From the NCBI RefSeq assembly GCF_016918765.2, contig NZ_CP092104.1, positions 2,480,001-2,544,000 on the forward strand: DNA of 64,000 nt, read 5' to 3'. Under the pieces are notes generated by a model. It ran no database searches. It was not told the DNA's origin and saw only the letters and a program-made list of their open reading frames with translations. Of this stretch, positions 44,093-53,295 are shown piece by piece. This DNA is from Flagellatimonas centrodinii (GTDB lineage: Bacteria; Pseudomonadota; Gammaproteobacteria; Nevskiales; Nevskiaceae). Each line of letters starts with the position of its first letter. Positions within the stretch are counted from its first letter, which is position 1. The position numbers and the translations under genes were made by a program.

Positions 44093-44734
44093 TCACGGTC
44101 GCGCGAACCGGTCGAGCAGGGCCAGTGATTCGGGCGCCGCATAGGCACGAAACAAGGTGCGCACGAGGACGCCCAGGGTTCGGCGAACCTCATCGGGGGC
44201 CTGGTGTCGCATCGGCAGGATGATGGCCTCGACCAGCGAGATGATCGCGCGGCTCATGTCATCGATCTCGACGCCCAGGGAGATCACGCCGTTCTGCTGA
44301 CCACGCTCGAGGGTTGCACGGACGGTCTCGACCGCCGCCGCTTCGAAGGTTCTCTGGGCGTGCAGGATCGGCGTGGCCTCGGGGCTGGCGGGGAGCAGCC
44401 AGTAGCCTGCGACGCCGTCGCGGATACGGGGGTCTTTCATCAGGTCCTCGAGCCCCTCGAAGAGCCTCAGAATCCCCAGGCCAGGACGTGATTCCTGCGC
44501 CATTGGCAGGAAGATGTGTTCGTTGAAGATGTCATGCACGCGTCGCAGGCAGCTGAGGAACAGCGCGTCCTTGCCCTGGAAATGCCAATACAGGGCGCCC
44601 TTGGAGAGCTTGGCTTGTTTGGCGATATCACCGATCGAAACACCCTCATAACCATAGCGACCGAACAGCTGGAATGCCTGTTCGTGAATGATGTTGAGCG
44701 TATCGCCTTGTTCGCGCGCGGGTTTTCTGGGCAT
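44093..44734 (-). CDS. TetR/AcrR-family transcriptional regulator
   Basis: 213 aa from ATG 44734 (MPRKPAREQGDTL). HTH: GVSIGDIAKQAKLSKGALYW followed by HFQGKDALF. The C-terminal ligand domain resembles AcrR/TtgR regulators. 58 bases before the adaptor on the same strand; likely controls it and itself (inference). A longer in-frame start at 44806 lies in the tRNA terminator area and is rejected. Confidence 0.87.
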   Translation of the reverse strand: MPRKPAREQGDTLNIIHEQAFQLFGRYGYEGVSIGDIAKQAKLSKGALYWHFQGKDALFLSCLRRVHDIFNEHIFLPMAQESRPGLGILRLFEGLEDLMKDPRIRDGVAGYWLLPASPEATPILHAQRTFEAAAVETVRATLERGQQNGVISLGVEIDDMSRAIISLVEAIILPMRHQAPDEVRRTLGVLVRTLFRAYAAPESLALLDRFARP

Positions 44735-44804
44735 GCGTCTGTGCTGAGCAGGATGGCCCCATGCTAGCCCGATTCGCTGGCGGGTGGGCGGTGACAGAAA
44801 CGAC

Positions 44805-44826
44805 AAACCCGCCTTGTGGGCGGGCT
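44805..44826 (-). terminator. Terminator after the tRNA pair
   Basis: On the minus strand AGCCCGCC-caca-GGCGGGTTTG: a GC-rich stem followed by TTTG and another TTT nearby. It lies just beyond tRNA-Glu. Confidence 0.7.
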
Positions 44827-44847
44827 GAAGTTTCTCGACGCCAAGTT

Positions 44848-44923
44848 TGGCGTTCCCACGGGGATTCGAACCCCGGTCGCCTCCGTGAAAGGGAGGTGTC
44901 CTAGGCCTCTAGACGATGGGAAC
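44848..44923 (-). tRNA. tRNA-Glu (UUC)
   Basis: 76 nt including encoded CCA. Minus strand: 5' GTTCCCATCGTC..., anticodon stem/loop CTCCC-TTTCA-region with anticodon TTC, T-loop GGTTCGAATCC, acceptor closed by GGGAAC and discriminator G. Confidence 0.96.
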
Positions 44924-44945
44924 GAGGCTTGACCGATCCTTGAGG

Positions 44946-45021
<76 letters not shown>

Positions 45022-45036
45022 TCTCAAGGGAGCGCG

Positions 45037-45042
45037 ATTATA
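45037..45042 (-). promoter_or_regulatory. -10 box of the tRNA-Ala/Glu operon
   Basis: Perfect TATAAT on the minus strand, followed by the GC-rich discriminator CGCGCTCCC, as in stringently controlled stable-RNA promoters. It lies about 15 bases before tRNA-Ala. No good -35 is visible. Confidence 0.7.
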
Positions 45043-45114
45043 CGGGCATCATTTCCGGTTTGGGAATACCTCGCGCACATTTTTTTGAAAACCCGGCGCA
45101 ACGCGGTCGCGGCG

Positions 45115-47493
45115 CTACTGTTGCTGTCCGGCAAGAAACAGCCACGTCTCGACAACCGTGTCCGGATTCAGTGACATCGACTCGATACCCTCGTCGAGCA
45201 ACCAGCGGGCAAGGTCCGGGTGATCGCTGGGGCCCTGGCCGCAGATGCCCACATACTTGCCGCGATCACGACAGGCCTTGATGGCCAGGTGGAGCATGCG
45301 CTTCACCGCCGGATCCCGCTCGTCGAACAGGTGCGCGATGAGGCCGGAATCGCGGTCCAGTCCCAGGGTCAGCTGCGTCATGTCGTTGGAGCCGATCGAG
45401 AACCCGTCAAAATGATCGAGGAACTGGTCGGCCAGCACTGCGTTGGACGGCAGCTCGCACATCATGATGACCTGCAGGTCATTGTCGCCGCGTGCGAGTC
45501 CGTTCTCGGCGAGAATCTCGTTGACCTGTTTCGCTTCGTCGAGTGTGCGTACGAAGGGAATCATGATCTTGACATTGGTCAGCCCCATATCATTGCGGAC
45601 GAAACGCAATGCCTCGCACTCCATATCGAAGCAGGGCCGGAAGTCCTTGGAGATGTAGCGCGAGGCGCCCCGGAACCCCAGCATGGGATTCTCTTCGTGT
45701 GGCTCGTACCGGGTGCCGGCGACCAGATTGGCGTACTCGTTCGACTTGAAGTCGCTCATGCGGACGATGACCGGCTCCGGGGCGAAGGCGGCGGCGATGG
45801 TCGCCACCCCCTCGGCCAGACGCTTGACGAAGTAGTCGCGTGGGCTGTCGTAGGCGGCGATCATCGGGTCGATGATCCGTCGCAGCTCCGGCGGTTGCTC
45901 ATCGAGCGCCAGCAGCGCCTGCGGGTGAATGCCGATCTGCCGGTTGATGATGAACTCGAGCCGTGCCAGGCCGACGCCACGGTGGGGCAGGCTGGCAAAG
46001 TCGAAGGCCTGTTCGGGTGTGCCGACGTTCATCATGATCTTGACCGGAACATCCGGCATGCGGTCGAGCGCAATCTCGTCCACGGCAAAGTCGATATTGC
46101 CGTCATAGATGAAGCCGGTGTCGCCCTCGGCACAGGATACGGTCACGGCCTGGCCATCTTTCAGTAATTCGGTAGCGTTGCCGCAGCCCACCACTGCGGG
46201 AATGCCGAGCTCGCGGGCGATGATGGCGGCATGACAGGTGCGACCGCCGCGGTTGGTGACGATGGCACTGGCCCGTTTCATGATCGGTTCCCAGTCGGGG
46301 TCGGTCATGTCGGTGACCAGCACGTCGCCCTTCTGCACCCGATTCATCTGGTCGATGTTGTTGAGCAACCGCACCTGGCCGGCGCCTATTTTCTGGCCAA
46401 TGGCGCGGCCCTCGGTGATCCGGGCGCCCGAGCCCTTCAGCTTGTAGCGACGCAATACGTTTGCACTGGTGCGGCTCTGTACGGTTTCCGGTCGGGCCTG
46501 AAGGATGTACAGCTGGCCGTCGATGCCGTCTTTGCCCCATTCGATATCCATCGGTCGGCCGTAGTGGTCTTCGATGATCAGGGCCTGGCGGGCCAGCGCC
46601 TCAATGTCGCTGTCGGTCAGCGAGAAGCGGCTGCGCCGTTCGCTGGGAACCGGTTCGAAGACCACGGTGCGGCCGAGGGTGCGGTCCTGCGAGTACACCA
46701 TCTGCTTGGCCTTCTCACCGAGGCCGCGCTTGAGTATGGCGGGGCGCCCGGCCCGCAGCGCGGGTTTGTAGACATAGAACTCGTCGGGGTTCACGGCGCC
46801 CTGCACCACGGCCTCGCCGAGGCCGTAGCTGGCGGTGATGAAGACGGCCTCACGGAACCCCGACTCCGTATCCATGGTGAACATGACCCCGGAGCTGCCG
46901 CGGTCCGAGCGCACCATCCGCTGCACGCCCGCCGACAGGGCCACCAGCGAGTGCTCGAAGCCGTGATGGACGCGGTAGGCGATGGCGCGGTCGTTGAACA
47001 GGCTGGCGAACACTTCCTTGATCGCCTTGAGAACGTTGTCGATGCCGTCGACGTTGAGGAAGGTTTCCTGCTGCCCGGCGAAACTGGCGTCCGGCAGGTC
47101 TTCGGCTGTGGCCGACGACCGCACCGCCACCGAGATCTCCTTGCCCGACTCCGCGACCAGCCGGTCGTAACCCTCACGGATCTCGCTTTCCAGTCGCGTC
47201 GGGAACGGCGCCGCCATTACCGCGTCACGAATCTCCTTGCCGACGGCCGCCAGTCGCTGAACATCATCGACATCCAGGCCGTCCAGTAGCCCCTTGATGC
47301 GGGCATCAAGGTCCTCGTGGGCGAGAAACTCACGATAGGCATCAGCAGTGGTGGCGAAGCCATTGGGGACCTTGACTCCGGTCTCGGCGAGCTGGCTGAT
47401 CATCTCGCCAAGACTGGCGTTCTTGCCGCCGACGGTTTCGACGTCGTGCATGCCAAGCGCGGAGTACCACAGGACGTGCGGCTGGGGGGTCAT
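45115..47493 (-). CDS. ppsA: Phosphoenolpyruvate synthase
   Basis: Makes PEP from pyruvate and ATP for gluconeogenesis. 792 aa from ATG 47493 ([14 protein letters not shown]). N-terminal ATP-grasp domain ([31 protein letters not shown]), swivelling domain with catalytic His in [20 protein letters not shown], and C-terminal PEP/pyruvate barrel ([16 protein letters not shown]-like [12 protein letters not shown]). Divergent from ppsR, its kinase/phosphatase regulator. Confidence 0.96.
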   Translation of the reverse strand: MTPQPHVLWYSALGMHDVETVGGKNASLGEMISQLAETGVKVPNGFATTADAYREFLAHEDLDARIKGLLDGLDVDDVQRLAAVGKEIRDAVMAAPFPTRLESEIREGYDRLVAESGKEISVAVRSSATAEDLPDASFAGQQETFLNVDGIDNVLKAIKEVFASLFNDRAIAYRVHHGFEHSLVALSAGVQRMVRSDRGSSGVMFTMDTESGFREAVFITASYGLGEAVVQGAVNPDEFYVYKPALRAGRPAILKRGLGEKAKQMVYSQDRTLGRTVVFEPVPSERRSRFSLTDSDIEALARQALIIEDHYGRPMDIEWGKDGIDGQLYILQARPETVQSRTSANVLRRYKLKGSGARITEGRAIGQKIGAGQVRLLNNIDQMNRVQKGDVLVTDMTDPDWEPIMKRASAIVTNRGGRTCHAAIIARELGIPAVVGCGNATELLKDGQAVTVSCAEGDTGFIYDGNIDFAVDEIALDRMPDVPVKIMMNVGTPEQAFDFASLPHRGVGLARLEFIINRQIGIHPQALLALDEQPPELRRIIDPMIAAYDSPRDYFVKRLAEGVATIAAAFAPEPVIVRMSDFKSNEYANLVAGTRYEPHEENPMLGFRGASRYISKDFRPCFDMECEALRFVRNDMGLTNVKIMIPFVRTLDEAKQVNEILAENGLARGDNDLQVIMMCELPSNAVLADQFLDHFDGFSIGSNDMTQLTLGLDRDSGLIAHLFDERDPAVKRMLHLAIKACRDRGKYVGICGQGPSDHPDLARWLLDEGIESMSLNPDTVVETWLFLAGQQQ

Positions 47494-47520
47494 GGGGATC
47501 AGGGATGGGAAGGGGCACCG

Positions 47521-47549
47521 ATTATCGAAATGCCGGGGAGGCACTGCAA
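47521..47549 (-). promoter_or_regulatory. Promoter of ppsA
   Basis: Minus strand TTGCAG (47549-47544), 17 bases, GATAAT (47526-47521), about 28 bases before the ppsA ATG. Good matches to sigma-70 consensus with ideal spacing. Confidence 0.55.
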
Positions 47550-47597
47550 CACCGCGGCCCGATGGCGCACACTTCAACCCTGACTTCAGGGGGCATC

Positions 47598-48422
47598 ATG
47601 AGCACGCCAAGGCCGGTCTTTTTCCTGTCCGACGGGACGGGTATCACCGCGGAAACACTAGGGAACACGCTGTTGACCCAGTTCGAGGGGGTGACCTTCC
47701 ACAAGACCACCTTGCCCTTCATCACCAGCGTCGAACGGGCACGCACTACAGTGGAGTACATCAACCACCTTGCGCAGCGGCAGGGGGTTAAGCCGATTTT
47801 GTTCAGTACCACGGTAAATGATGCGGTGCGGGCCATATTGCGCGAATCGCAGGCCCTGTTTGTCGACCTTTTCGACCATTTCATCCCGCTGTTGGAGGCC
47901 GAACTGGCGGCGAAATCATCGCACGCCCAGGGCCGCGCACACGGCGTCGCTGACTCGCTCCGCTACAACGCCCGAATCGCGGCCATGAACTACGCGATGG
48001 AGCACGATGACGGACAATCGGTGCGGGATCTGGCGCGGGCCGAGTTGATCCTGATCGCGCCATCGCGCTGTGGCAAGACGCCGACCAGCCTCTATCTGGC
48101 GCTGCAGCACGGTGTTTTTGCCACCAATTTTCCGCTGATCGAGGAGGATCTGGACCAGGGCCGCCTGCCGGACGCGCTGAAGGCCCAGACCGCCAAGTTG
48201 TTCGGCCTGACCTCGGAGCCGGAGCGACTGATGCAGGTGCGGACAGAGCGCCGGCCAGGCTCAAAGTACGCGTCGCTGGCGCAGTGCGCCTTCGAGCTGC
48301 GTCAGGCCGAACAGCTATATCGCAAGCACCGGATCCCCTTCGTCAACTCGGCGAACATGTCGATCGAGGAGATGGCCACAGTGATCATGCAAGAGAAAGG
48401 CCTGCGCAAAAACAGCTTCTGA
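47598..48422 (+). CDS. ppsR: PEP synthase regulatory protein (bifunctional kinase/pyrophosphorylase)
   Basis: 274 aa DUF299 protein that inactivates PpsA by ADP-dependent phosphorylation and reactivates it with phosphate. FFLSDGTGITAETLGNTLL at the N-terminus and P-loop-like IAPSRCGKTPTSLYLA are diagnostic; NSANMSIEEMA near the end. Start ATG 47598 chosen (GGGGG upstream); an upstream in-frame ATG at 47505 would extend through the ppsA promoter. Confidence 0.94.
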   Translation: MSTPRPVFFLSDGTGITAETLGNTLLTQFEGVTFHKTTLPFITSVERARTTVEYINHLAQRQGVKPILFSTTVNDAVRAILRESQALFVDLFDHFIPLLEAELAAKSSHAQGRAHGVADSLRYNARIAAMNYAMEHDDGQSVRDLARAELILIAPSRCGKTPTSLYLALQHGVFATNFPLIEEDLDQGRLPDALKAQTAKLFGLTSEPERLMQVRTERRPGSKYASLAQCAFELRQAEQLYRKHRIPFVNSANMSIEEMATVIMQEKGLRKNSF

Positions 48423-48469
48423 TCTGCGGCCACCGCTGCCATCGCGACGCTGCCGGAGCGCCGGCCGGA

Positions 48470-49405
48470 TCAGTTGCCGCCGGGCAGCGTCGGCGCCAGA
48501 AACCGTCGCATCGCCTCGTGCGTGGCGGCCGGCTTTTCCAGCTGCGGCAGGTGCCCGGCGGCGTCAATGACCTGCAGGCTTGCAGCCGGTCCGATCTGCT
48601 GCAACAGCGCCGGTGCCTCGGCCAGCGGAACGACGCGATCGTCGCGTCCCCATAACAGCAGCGTTGGCGGCGGCTCAGCGGCAAGTTGCCGGTAGACCGG
48701 CGTGGGATCCCGGACGATGATTTCCCGCAGGGTCGACAGGATGGCGCGACGATACCCCCGATAGGCCAGTTGGGCCTCGAACCCGGGCAAATAGCGGGTG
48801 TGCAACCGGGCATCGGTGAAATTGGCCCGCTGCAGGCCGGGCTGACGTGGAAAGTAGGCGAGGTGGGCCAGCAAGTCGCCAATGCCGGGCAGCGCCAGCG
48901 GCCCGACGTCGACGGCAGTGTTGAACGGCGCCATCAGGATCAGGCGGTCGATGCGCTGCGGATGGGCCTGTGCATAGTCCGCCGCAATCAGCCCGCCCAT
49001 CGACAGCCCCACCAGCTGGACCGGAAGCCCCGGCGCCAGCAGCGCCAACAGCTCGTCCAGCTGGCGGCGGAACCGCGGCAGGTCGTAGGGCCCGCCCGGA
49101 CGGTCCGACCAGCCGCGTCCGTAGAGGTCATAGCGCAGTGTCCGGAAGCCGGCGGCCTGCAATGCCAACGCGGTGTCGATCCACAGGCTGCTGGGGTAAG
49201 AAAAGCCGTGCACCAACACCACCAGGGGGGCAGAGGGCGGCCCCTCCAGCCGGAAGGCGGTGACGCCATCGGACAGCGTCGCGAACTGCATGGGCGCGCG
49301 GGCGCGCGCACCGCCGTCGAGGGTCAGCCGCTCGGGATTCTGCAGCCAGGCCCACAGGCCGGCGAGCCCGACGATCACCAGCAACCACAGCAGCAGTCGG
49401 CGCAT
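48470..49405 (-). CDS. Alpha/beta-fold hydrolase, membrane-anchored
   Basis: 311 aa. N-terminal hydrophobic segment (MRRLLLWLLVIVGLAGLWAW) is an anchor or signal. Alpha/beta hydrolase core: oxyanion HGFSYPSS, nucleophile Ser in GLSMGG, Asp in LLWGRDDRVV, His in DAAGHLPQLE. Eleven bases after phosphoglucomutase on the same strand, so probably cotranscribed. Substrate unknown; esterase or lipase-like. Confidence 0.85.
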   Translation of the reverse strand: MRRLLLWLLVIVGLAGLWAWLQNPERLTLDGGARARAPMQFATLSDGVTAFRLEGPPSAPLVVLVHGFSYPSSLWIDTALALQAAGFRTLRYDLYGRGWSDRPGGPYDLPRFRRQLDELLALLAPGLPVQLVGLSMGGLIAADYAQAHPQRIDRLILMAPFNTAVDVGPLALPGIGDLLAHLAYFPRQPGLQRANFTDARLHTRYLPGFEAQLAYRGYRRAILSTLREIIVRDPTPVYRQLAAEPPPTLLLWGRDDRVVPLAEAPALLQQIGPAASLQVIDAAGHLPQLEKPAATHEAMRRFLAPTLPGGN

Positions 49406-49416
49406 GCGGGCTGGCC

Positions 49417-51042
49417 TCAGGTGACGATGTCGGGGCCGCTGCGGCCGGTCAGCCGCTTCAGTCCGACCAGCTGTTCGGCCAGCGTCTCCAGCGCCGCCAA
49501 CGCCGACGGCGGGTCGAGATCCAGCCGGTCTTGCCGCCAGTGCTCCAAATAAAGGCGAAGTGTCGCGCCCTGGGTGCCGGTGCCGGACTTCCGCAGCACG
49601 ATGCGGGCATCGTCACCGAACACGATCCGCAACCCCTGGCGCTGTGCATGACTGCCATCGACGGGATCGGTGTAGGCGAAGTTGTCGGCGAGGGTCACCG
49701 TCAGGGCGTCGAAACGTTGGCCCACCAGGGCGGGAAGGCCGGCTTCGAGGGCATTCATGACCGCGTCGGCCGCCTCCAGCGACAGATCCTCATAGTCATG
49801 GCGCATGAAGTAGTGACGGCCGAACCGTGCCCAATGCGCCTGTGCCAGCTCGGGCACGGTCAGCCCACTTGCGGCGAGGACATTGAGCCAGGCGAGAACC
49901 GCCCACAGGCCATCTTTCTCGCGCACATGCGACGAGCCGGTACCGAAACTTTCTTCGCCGCAGATCGTGATCTGGCCGTCATCGAGCAGGTTGCAGAAGA
50001 ACTTCCATCCCGTCGGGGTCTCGTGGCAGGGCACGCCGAGCGTCGCCGCCACCCGATCCGCCGCACGGCATGTCGGCATCGAGCGCGCGACGCCGCGCAG
50101 GCCGCCGCGGTAGCCCGGGCACCGGTGCAGGTGCGCCGCCAGCATGGCCAGGGAGTCGCCGGGGGAGATGAAGAGCCCGGGCCCGAGGATCATATTGCGG
50201 TCGCCATCGCCGTCGCTGGCGGCGCCGAGTGCGGGCGCGTCCTCCGCCATCATGTGGTCGACCAGTTCACGTGCGTAGACCAGATTGGGGTCGGGGTGCC
50301 CGCCGCCGAAATCCTCCAATGGCACCGCGTTGACCACGTCGGCCGCCGCAGCCCCCAGTTGGTCCACCAGAATTCGACGGGCATACGGGCCGGTGACCGC
50401 GTGGAGCGCGTCGTATCGGATACGGTTGCCGGCCTTGAGCCATGCGCGGATGGCGTCAAAATCGAACAGGTCCTGCATCAGCCGGGCGTAGTCGTCCAGC
50501 CCGTCAACCACTTCGACCGAGAACCCGTCGAAGGTGCTGATTCCGCAACGATCGATATCAACATTAATAGAAGTATCAATAAGATAACGACTTATCTTAA
50601 GACTCGACGCGAAGATCTGATCGGTGAGGGCCTCGCCCGCCTGGCCGCCGCCCGCCACGTTGAACTTGATGCCGAAGTCGCCGTCCGGCCCAGCCGGGTT
50701 GTGGCTTGCGGTCAGTACCAAGCCCCCCGAGGCGCCGCGCAGGCGGATCAGGTGGGAGGCTGCCGGTGTCGACAGCAGCCCGCCAAGCCCGACGATGACC
50801 CTTGAAATTCCGTTGGCAGCCGCCATCGATAAGGCAGTGGCGATGGCCTGTCGGTTGTAGAAGCGGCCGTCACCGCCGATGACCAGGGTGGAACCTTTCA
50901 GGGGGGTGACGCAGTCAAAGATCGCCTGAAGGAAATTTTCGAGGTAGCGTGGCTGCTGAAAGATTCGGACCTGCTTGCGCAGGCCGGCCGTACCCGGCTT
51001 CTGGTCGGAGAACGGTTGGGTGGGGATTTCCTCGACGGACAT
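49417..51042 (-). CDS. pgm: Phosphoglucomutase (alpha-D-glucose-phosphate specific)
   Basis: Interconverts glucose-1- and glucose-6-phosphate. 541 aa of the eukaryote-like class, starting MSVEEIPTQPFSDQKPGTAG. Catalytic Ser in LVLTASHNPAGPDGDFGIK, metal loop DGDGDR, sugar-binding CGEESFGTGSSH, and phosphate-binding RKSGTGT near the C-terminus. An AT-rich patch with a palindrome lies inside the gene (50563-50605), encoding ordinary-looking residues. Divergent from the DUF1249 gene. Confidence 0.95.
   Translation of the reverse strand: MSVEEIPTQPFSDQKPGTAGLRKQVRIFQQPRYLENFLQAIFDCVTPLKGSTLVIGGDGRFYNRQAIATALSMAAANGISRVIVGLGGLLSTPAASHLIRLRGASGGLVLTASHNPAGPDGDFGIKFNVAGGGQAGEALTDQIFASSLKISRYLIDTSINVDIDRCGISTFDGFSVEVVDGLDDYARLMQDLFDFDAIRAWLKAGNRIRYDALHAVTGPYARRILVDQLGAAAADVVNAVPLEDFGGGHPDPNLVYARELVDHMMAEDAPALGAASDGDGDRNMILGPGLFISPGDSLAMLAAHLHRCPGYRGGLRGVARSMPTCRAADRVAATLGVPCHETPTGWKFFCNLLDDGQITICGEESFGTGSSHVREKDGLWAVLAWLNVLAASGLTVPELAQAHWARFGRHYFMRHDYEDLSLEAADAVMNALEAGLPALVGQRFDALTVTLADNFAYTDPVDGSHAQRQGLRIVFGDDARIVLRKSGTGTQGATLRLYLEHWRQDRLDLDPPSALAALETLAEQLVGLKRLTGRSGPDIVT
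50580..50599. promoter_or_regulatory. AT-rich palindrome inside pgm
   Basis: TAAGATAA-CGAC-TTATCTTA, perfect 8-bp arms, in a markedly AT-rich patch of a GC-rich gene. The 8-mer TTATCTTA recurs at 51071-51078 in the pgm/DUF1249 intergenic region. Possible regulator-binding site; not demonstrated. Confidence 0.4.
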
Positions 51043-51052
51043 GCAGCCTTCA

Positions 51053-51082
51053 TTGTGGGAACTTGGTTCCTTATCTTATAGT
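51053..51082 (+). promoter_or_regulatory. Promoter of the DUF1249 gene
   Basis: TTGTGG, 18 bases, TATAGT. The -10 ends six bases before the ATG at 51089, predicting a leaderless message. TTATCTTA (51071-51078) overlaps the -10. Confidence 0.5.
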
Positions 51083-51088
51083 CAGCGT

Positions 51089-51571
51089 ATGCAGACGTCT
51101 CAAGAACGACCCTCCGCACCTGTTGCGTCGGCTTCTCGTCGGCTGGCGGTCCTGATTGACCTCTACGAGCGGAATTTCCGCTTGTTGCAGCGTTTGATCC
51201 CGGCGTTGGACCTGCCGCCGCAGAAGGCCATCTCCCACAGCCTGGCGGATCCACCGTTGCACCTGACGGTGACCGAGCGCGATCGCTATACCCTCACCTG
51301 CAAGCTCACCTACGAGTTTGTCGATGATGAGGGTGTGCGCCGGCAGCCCGACCTGTGGGTGCGCATTTATCGCGACGCCGGGGTGGCAGAGGCGCTGAAT
51401 CAACCCAACCGTCCGCCCTGGGAGGCGGAAGGCGAGGGTGATCCCTGGGCGGAGCGATTTCTTGACGAGCAGTGGCGACGCAATCTCACCCTCGGCAAGT
51501 GGCTCGAATACCTGATCGACAACGGCCATGGCTTTGGTCGGAACGACGCCAACGTGTCGGCTGCCGCCTGA
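51089..51571 (+). CDS. DUF1249 (YqiB-like) protein
   Basis: 160 aa from ATG 51089 (MQTSQERPSAP). Family segments LYERNFRLLQRLIPALDLP, DPPLHLTVTERDRYTLTCKL and DLWVRIYRDAGVAE, then KWLEYLIDNGHGF. Function is unknown across the family. Its TGA overlaps the next ATG. No ribosome-binding site, matching the leaderless promoter. Confidence 0.87.
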   Translation: MQTSQERPSAPVASASRRLAVLIDLYERNFRLLQRLIPALDLPPQKAISHSLADPPLHLTVTERDRYTLTCKLTYEFVDDEGVRRQPDLWVRIYRDAGVAEALNQPNRPPWEAEGEGDPWAERFLDEQWRRNLTLGKWLEYLIDNGHGFGRNDANVSAAA

Positions 51572-52089
51572 TGCCTTTCAGTCTGGGAGGGCGTGTTCCG
51601 GAGGTTGCCGAGGATGTCTGGATCGCGCCGACCGCATCGGTCATCGGGTCCGTTCAGCTTCGACCCGGCGCCAGTGTCTGGTTTGGGTGCGTGCTTCGGG
51701 GTGATGTCGACGACATCTTGATCGGCGAAGGCACCAACGTGCAGGATGGCGCGGTGTTGCACACCGATGTGGGGATCAAGCTGACGGTCGGGCGTGACTG
51801 CACGATCGGTCATCAGGTGATGCTGCATGGCTGCACCATCGGCGACAACAGCCTGATCGGGATCCAGAGTGTGATTCTCAATCGTGCCGTGATCGGGCGG
51901 AACAGCCTGGTCGGCGCTGGTAGCCTCGTGCCCGAGGGCAAGGTCTTTCCCGACGGGGTGCTGCTGATGGGGCGTCCAGCCAAGGTCGTGCGTGAACTCA
52001 GTCCGGCGGAGCAGCAGATCATCACGCTCTCGGCGCAGCATTACGTGCGCAATGCCGCACGCTTCAAGGCTGAACTGACACCCGCCTGA
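51571..52089 (+). CDS. Gamma-carbonic-anhydrase-like hexapeptide protein
   Basis: 172 aa left-handed beta-helix (YrdA/CaiE group). Hexapeptide pattern across the protein: VIGSVQLRPGASVWFGCVLR, QDGAVLHTDVG, IGHQVMLHGCTIGDNSLIGI. Three His (in LHTD, GHQV, LHGC) match the metal ligands of gamma carbonic anhydrases. Starts on the overlapping TGATG after DUF1249. Confidence 0.9.
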   Translation: MPFSLGGRVPEVAEDVWIAPTASVIGSVQLRPGASVWFGCVLRGDVDDILIGEGTNVQDGAVLHTDVGIKLTVGRDCTIGHQVMLHGCTIGDNSLIGIQSVILNRAVIGRNSLVGAGSLVPEGKVFPDGVLLMGRPAKVVRELSPAEQQIITLSAQHYVRNAARFKAELTPA

Positions 52090-52113
52090 TCGGATGGCGG
52101 TGACCGCCCCCGG

Positions 52114-52614
52114 TCAGTCTTGTGGGTGCTTCGGGCTTCGCCACCCGCTCAGGGTGGCGCCATCGCGCTGACACTCGAACCAATGGGCATCTGGAAGTAC
52201 GAAGCGCGCCGCTGCGCAGGTCGGCAGATGCGTGGGCGCTGATGCCGCCAGCCATTGGCCCAGCAGGGTCAAGCCGGGGTTATGACCGAACAGCCAGACC
52301 CGGTGCGCAGTCTCCGGCAGTTGCCGAACGGCAGCGATCAGGGTGTCCAGCGAGGCCTCATAGAGTGACGGCAGCAGCCGGATGGCATCGACGGGTTGAT
52401 TCAGCGCGTCTGCGAACATCCGCGCTGTCATCACGGCGCGCGTCGCCGGGCTGCTGACCCACAGGTCCGGCAGGCCGTCGGTGGCGGCGATCTGCTGGGC
52501 CATCAGCGGTGCGTCGCGGCGGCCGCGTGGATTGAGCGGCCGCTCGAAATCGGTGATTTCTGGGTGCGCCCAGCTTGATTTGGCGTGTCGAATCAGGGTC
52601 AGGTGCCGCATCAT
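52114..52614 (-). CDS. sixA: SixA-like histidine phosphatase
   Basis: 166 aa histidine-phosphatase superfamily. RHG motif LTLIRHAKSSWAHP at the N-terminus (catalytic His) and a second His in WLFGHNPGLTLLGQWLA. Short SixA type, which removes phosphate from phosphohistidine in phosphorelay or PTS proteins. Its first four bases overlap the end of rsmJ. Confidence 0.85.
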   Translation of the reverse strand: MMRHLTLIRHAKSSWAHPEITDFERPLNPRGRRDAPLMAQQIAATDGLPDLWVSSPATRAVMTARMFADALNQPVDAIRLLPSLYEASLDTLIAAVRQLPETAHRVWLFGHNPGLTLLGQWLAASAPTHLPTCAAARFVLPDAHWFECQRDGATLSGWRSPKHPQD

Positions 52615-53246
52615 CGGCTCCAGTAGAGGTCGAATCGGGCTTGGGTGCCGCGAAGGCTCTGGTCGGCTTCAAGGCCGCCCAGCGGGGGCGCTGCCAGCGG
52701 GCGTTTGACCGCGACTCGCCAACCGACGTTGTGGATTGCGGGAGCCAGCAGCGCGTCAGCGTCGGGATCGCCATCGGTCAGTTCTCGAAAGAACTGCATT
52801 TCTTTGCTGGGTAACGCGGCCTTGTTGCGATGCGGATACATCGGATCGAGATAGATGACGTCCCACATCGGCCGGGGTGTGTCCAGCAGCGGGCGGGCAT
52901 CTCCCTGCACGACCTCGATGCGGGCCGCCAGCAGCGGATTGACCTGCCGCAATCGTTGCAGCGCGTCCTGGAGCAGTGCGGCAATCATCGGCTGGCGTTC
53001 CACCAGCGTGACGGTGGCGCCCAGCGCAGCGAGGGTCAGCCCGTCGCGCCCTAGGCCGGCGGTGGCATCGAGCACTCGCCAGGGCAGGGTGCGGCCGATG
53101 CCGCAGGCGCGCGCCAGAAGCTGCCGTTTGCCTGCGGCAATGCGCCGCTGCTGTTCGGCGCCCTGCCAGTCTGCGCAGACGACACCGACGTCCGGCCGAT
53201 GCGTTGCCTTCAGTGCCAGCCGCCCGTGGGCATCCGCGACCAACAA
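52611..53246 (-). CDS. rsmJ: 16S rRNA (guanine1516-N2)-methyltransferase RsmJ
   Basis: Methylates G1516 of 16S rRNA. SAM motif DATAGLGRDGLTLAALGA, acidic VTLVERQPMIAALL, catalytic DVIYLDPMYPHR, and GKRQLLARACG before them. The frame is open to a TTG at 53318, but a terminator hairpin (53245-53275) lies inside that extension and family alignment begins about LLVADAHG. I therefore place the start near the TTG at 53246 (212 aa) with low certainty. Overlaps the SixA-like gene by four bases. Confidence 0.85.
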   Translation of the reverse strand: MLVADAHGRLALKATHRPDVGVVCADWQGAEQQRRIAAGKRQLLARACGIGRTLPWRVLDATAGLGRDGLTLAALGATVTLVERQPMIAALLQDALQRLRQVNPLLAARIEVVQGDARPLLDTPRPMWDVIYLDPMYPHRNKAALPSKEMQFFRELTDGDPDADALLAPAIHNVGWRVAVKRPLAAPPLGGLEADQSLRGTQARFDLYWSR

Positions 53247-53275
53247 AAAGCCCCGAGCGGCATCGCCCGGGGCTT
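53245..53275 (-). terminator. Rho-independent terminator at the 5' end of rsmJ
   Basis: Minus strand AAGCCCCG...CGGGGCTT, with the stem extended by two more pairs after a mismatch, followed by TTTTT. It would end the SCP2 transcript, yet it touches the rsmJ coding start. Confidence 0.75.
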
Positions 53276-53295
53276 GGTCTTGCGACAACGTCGTC

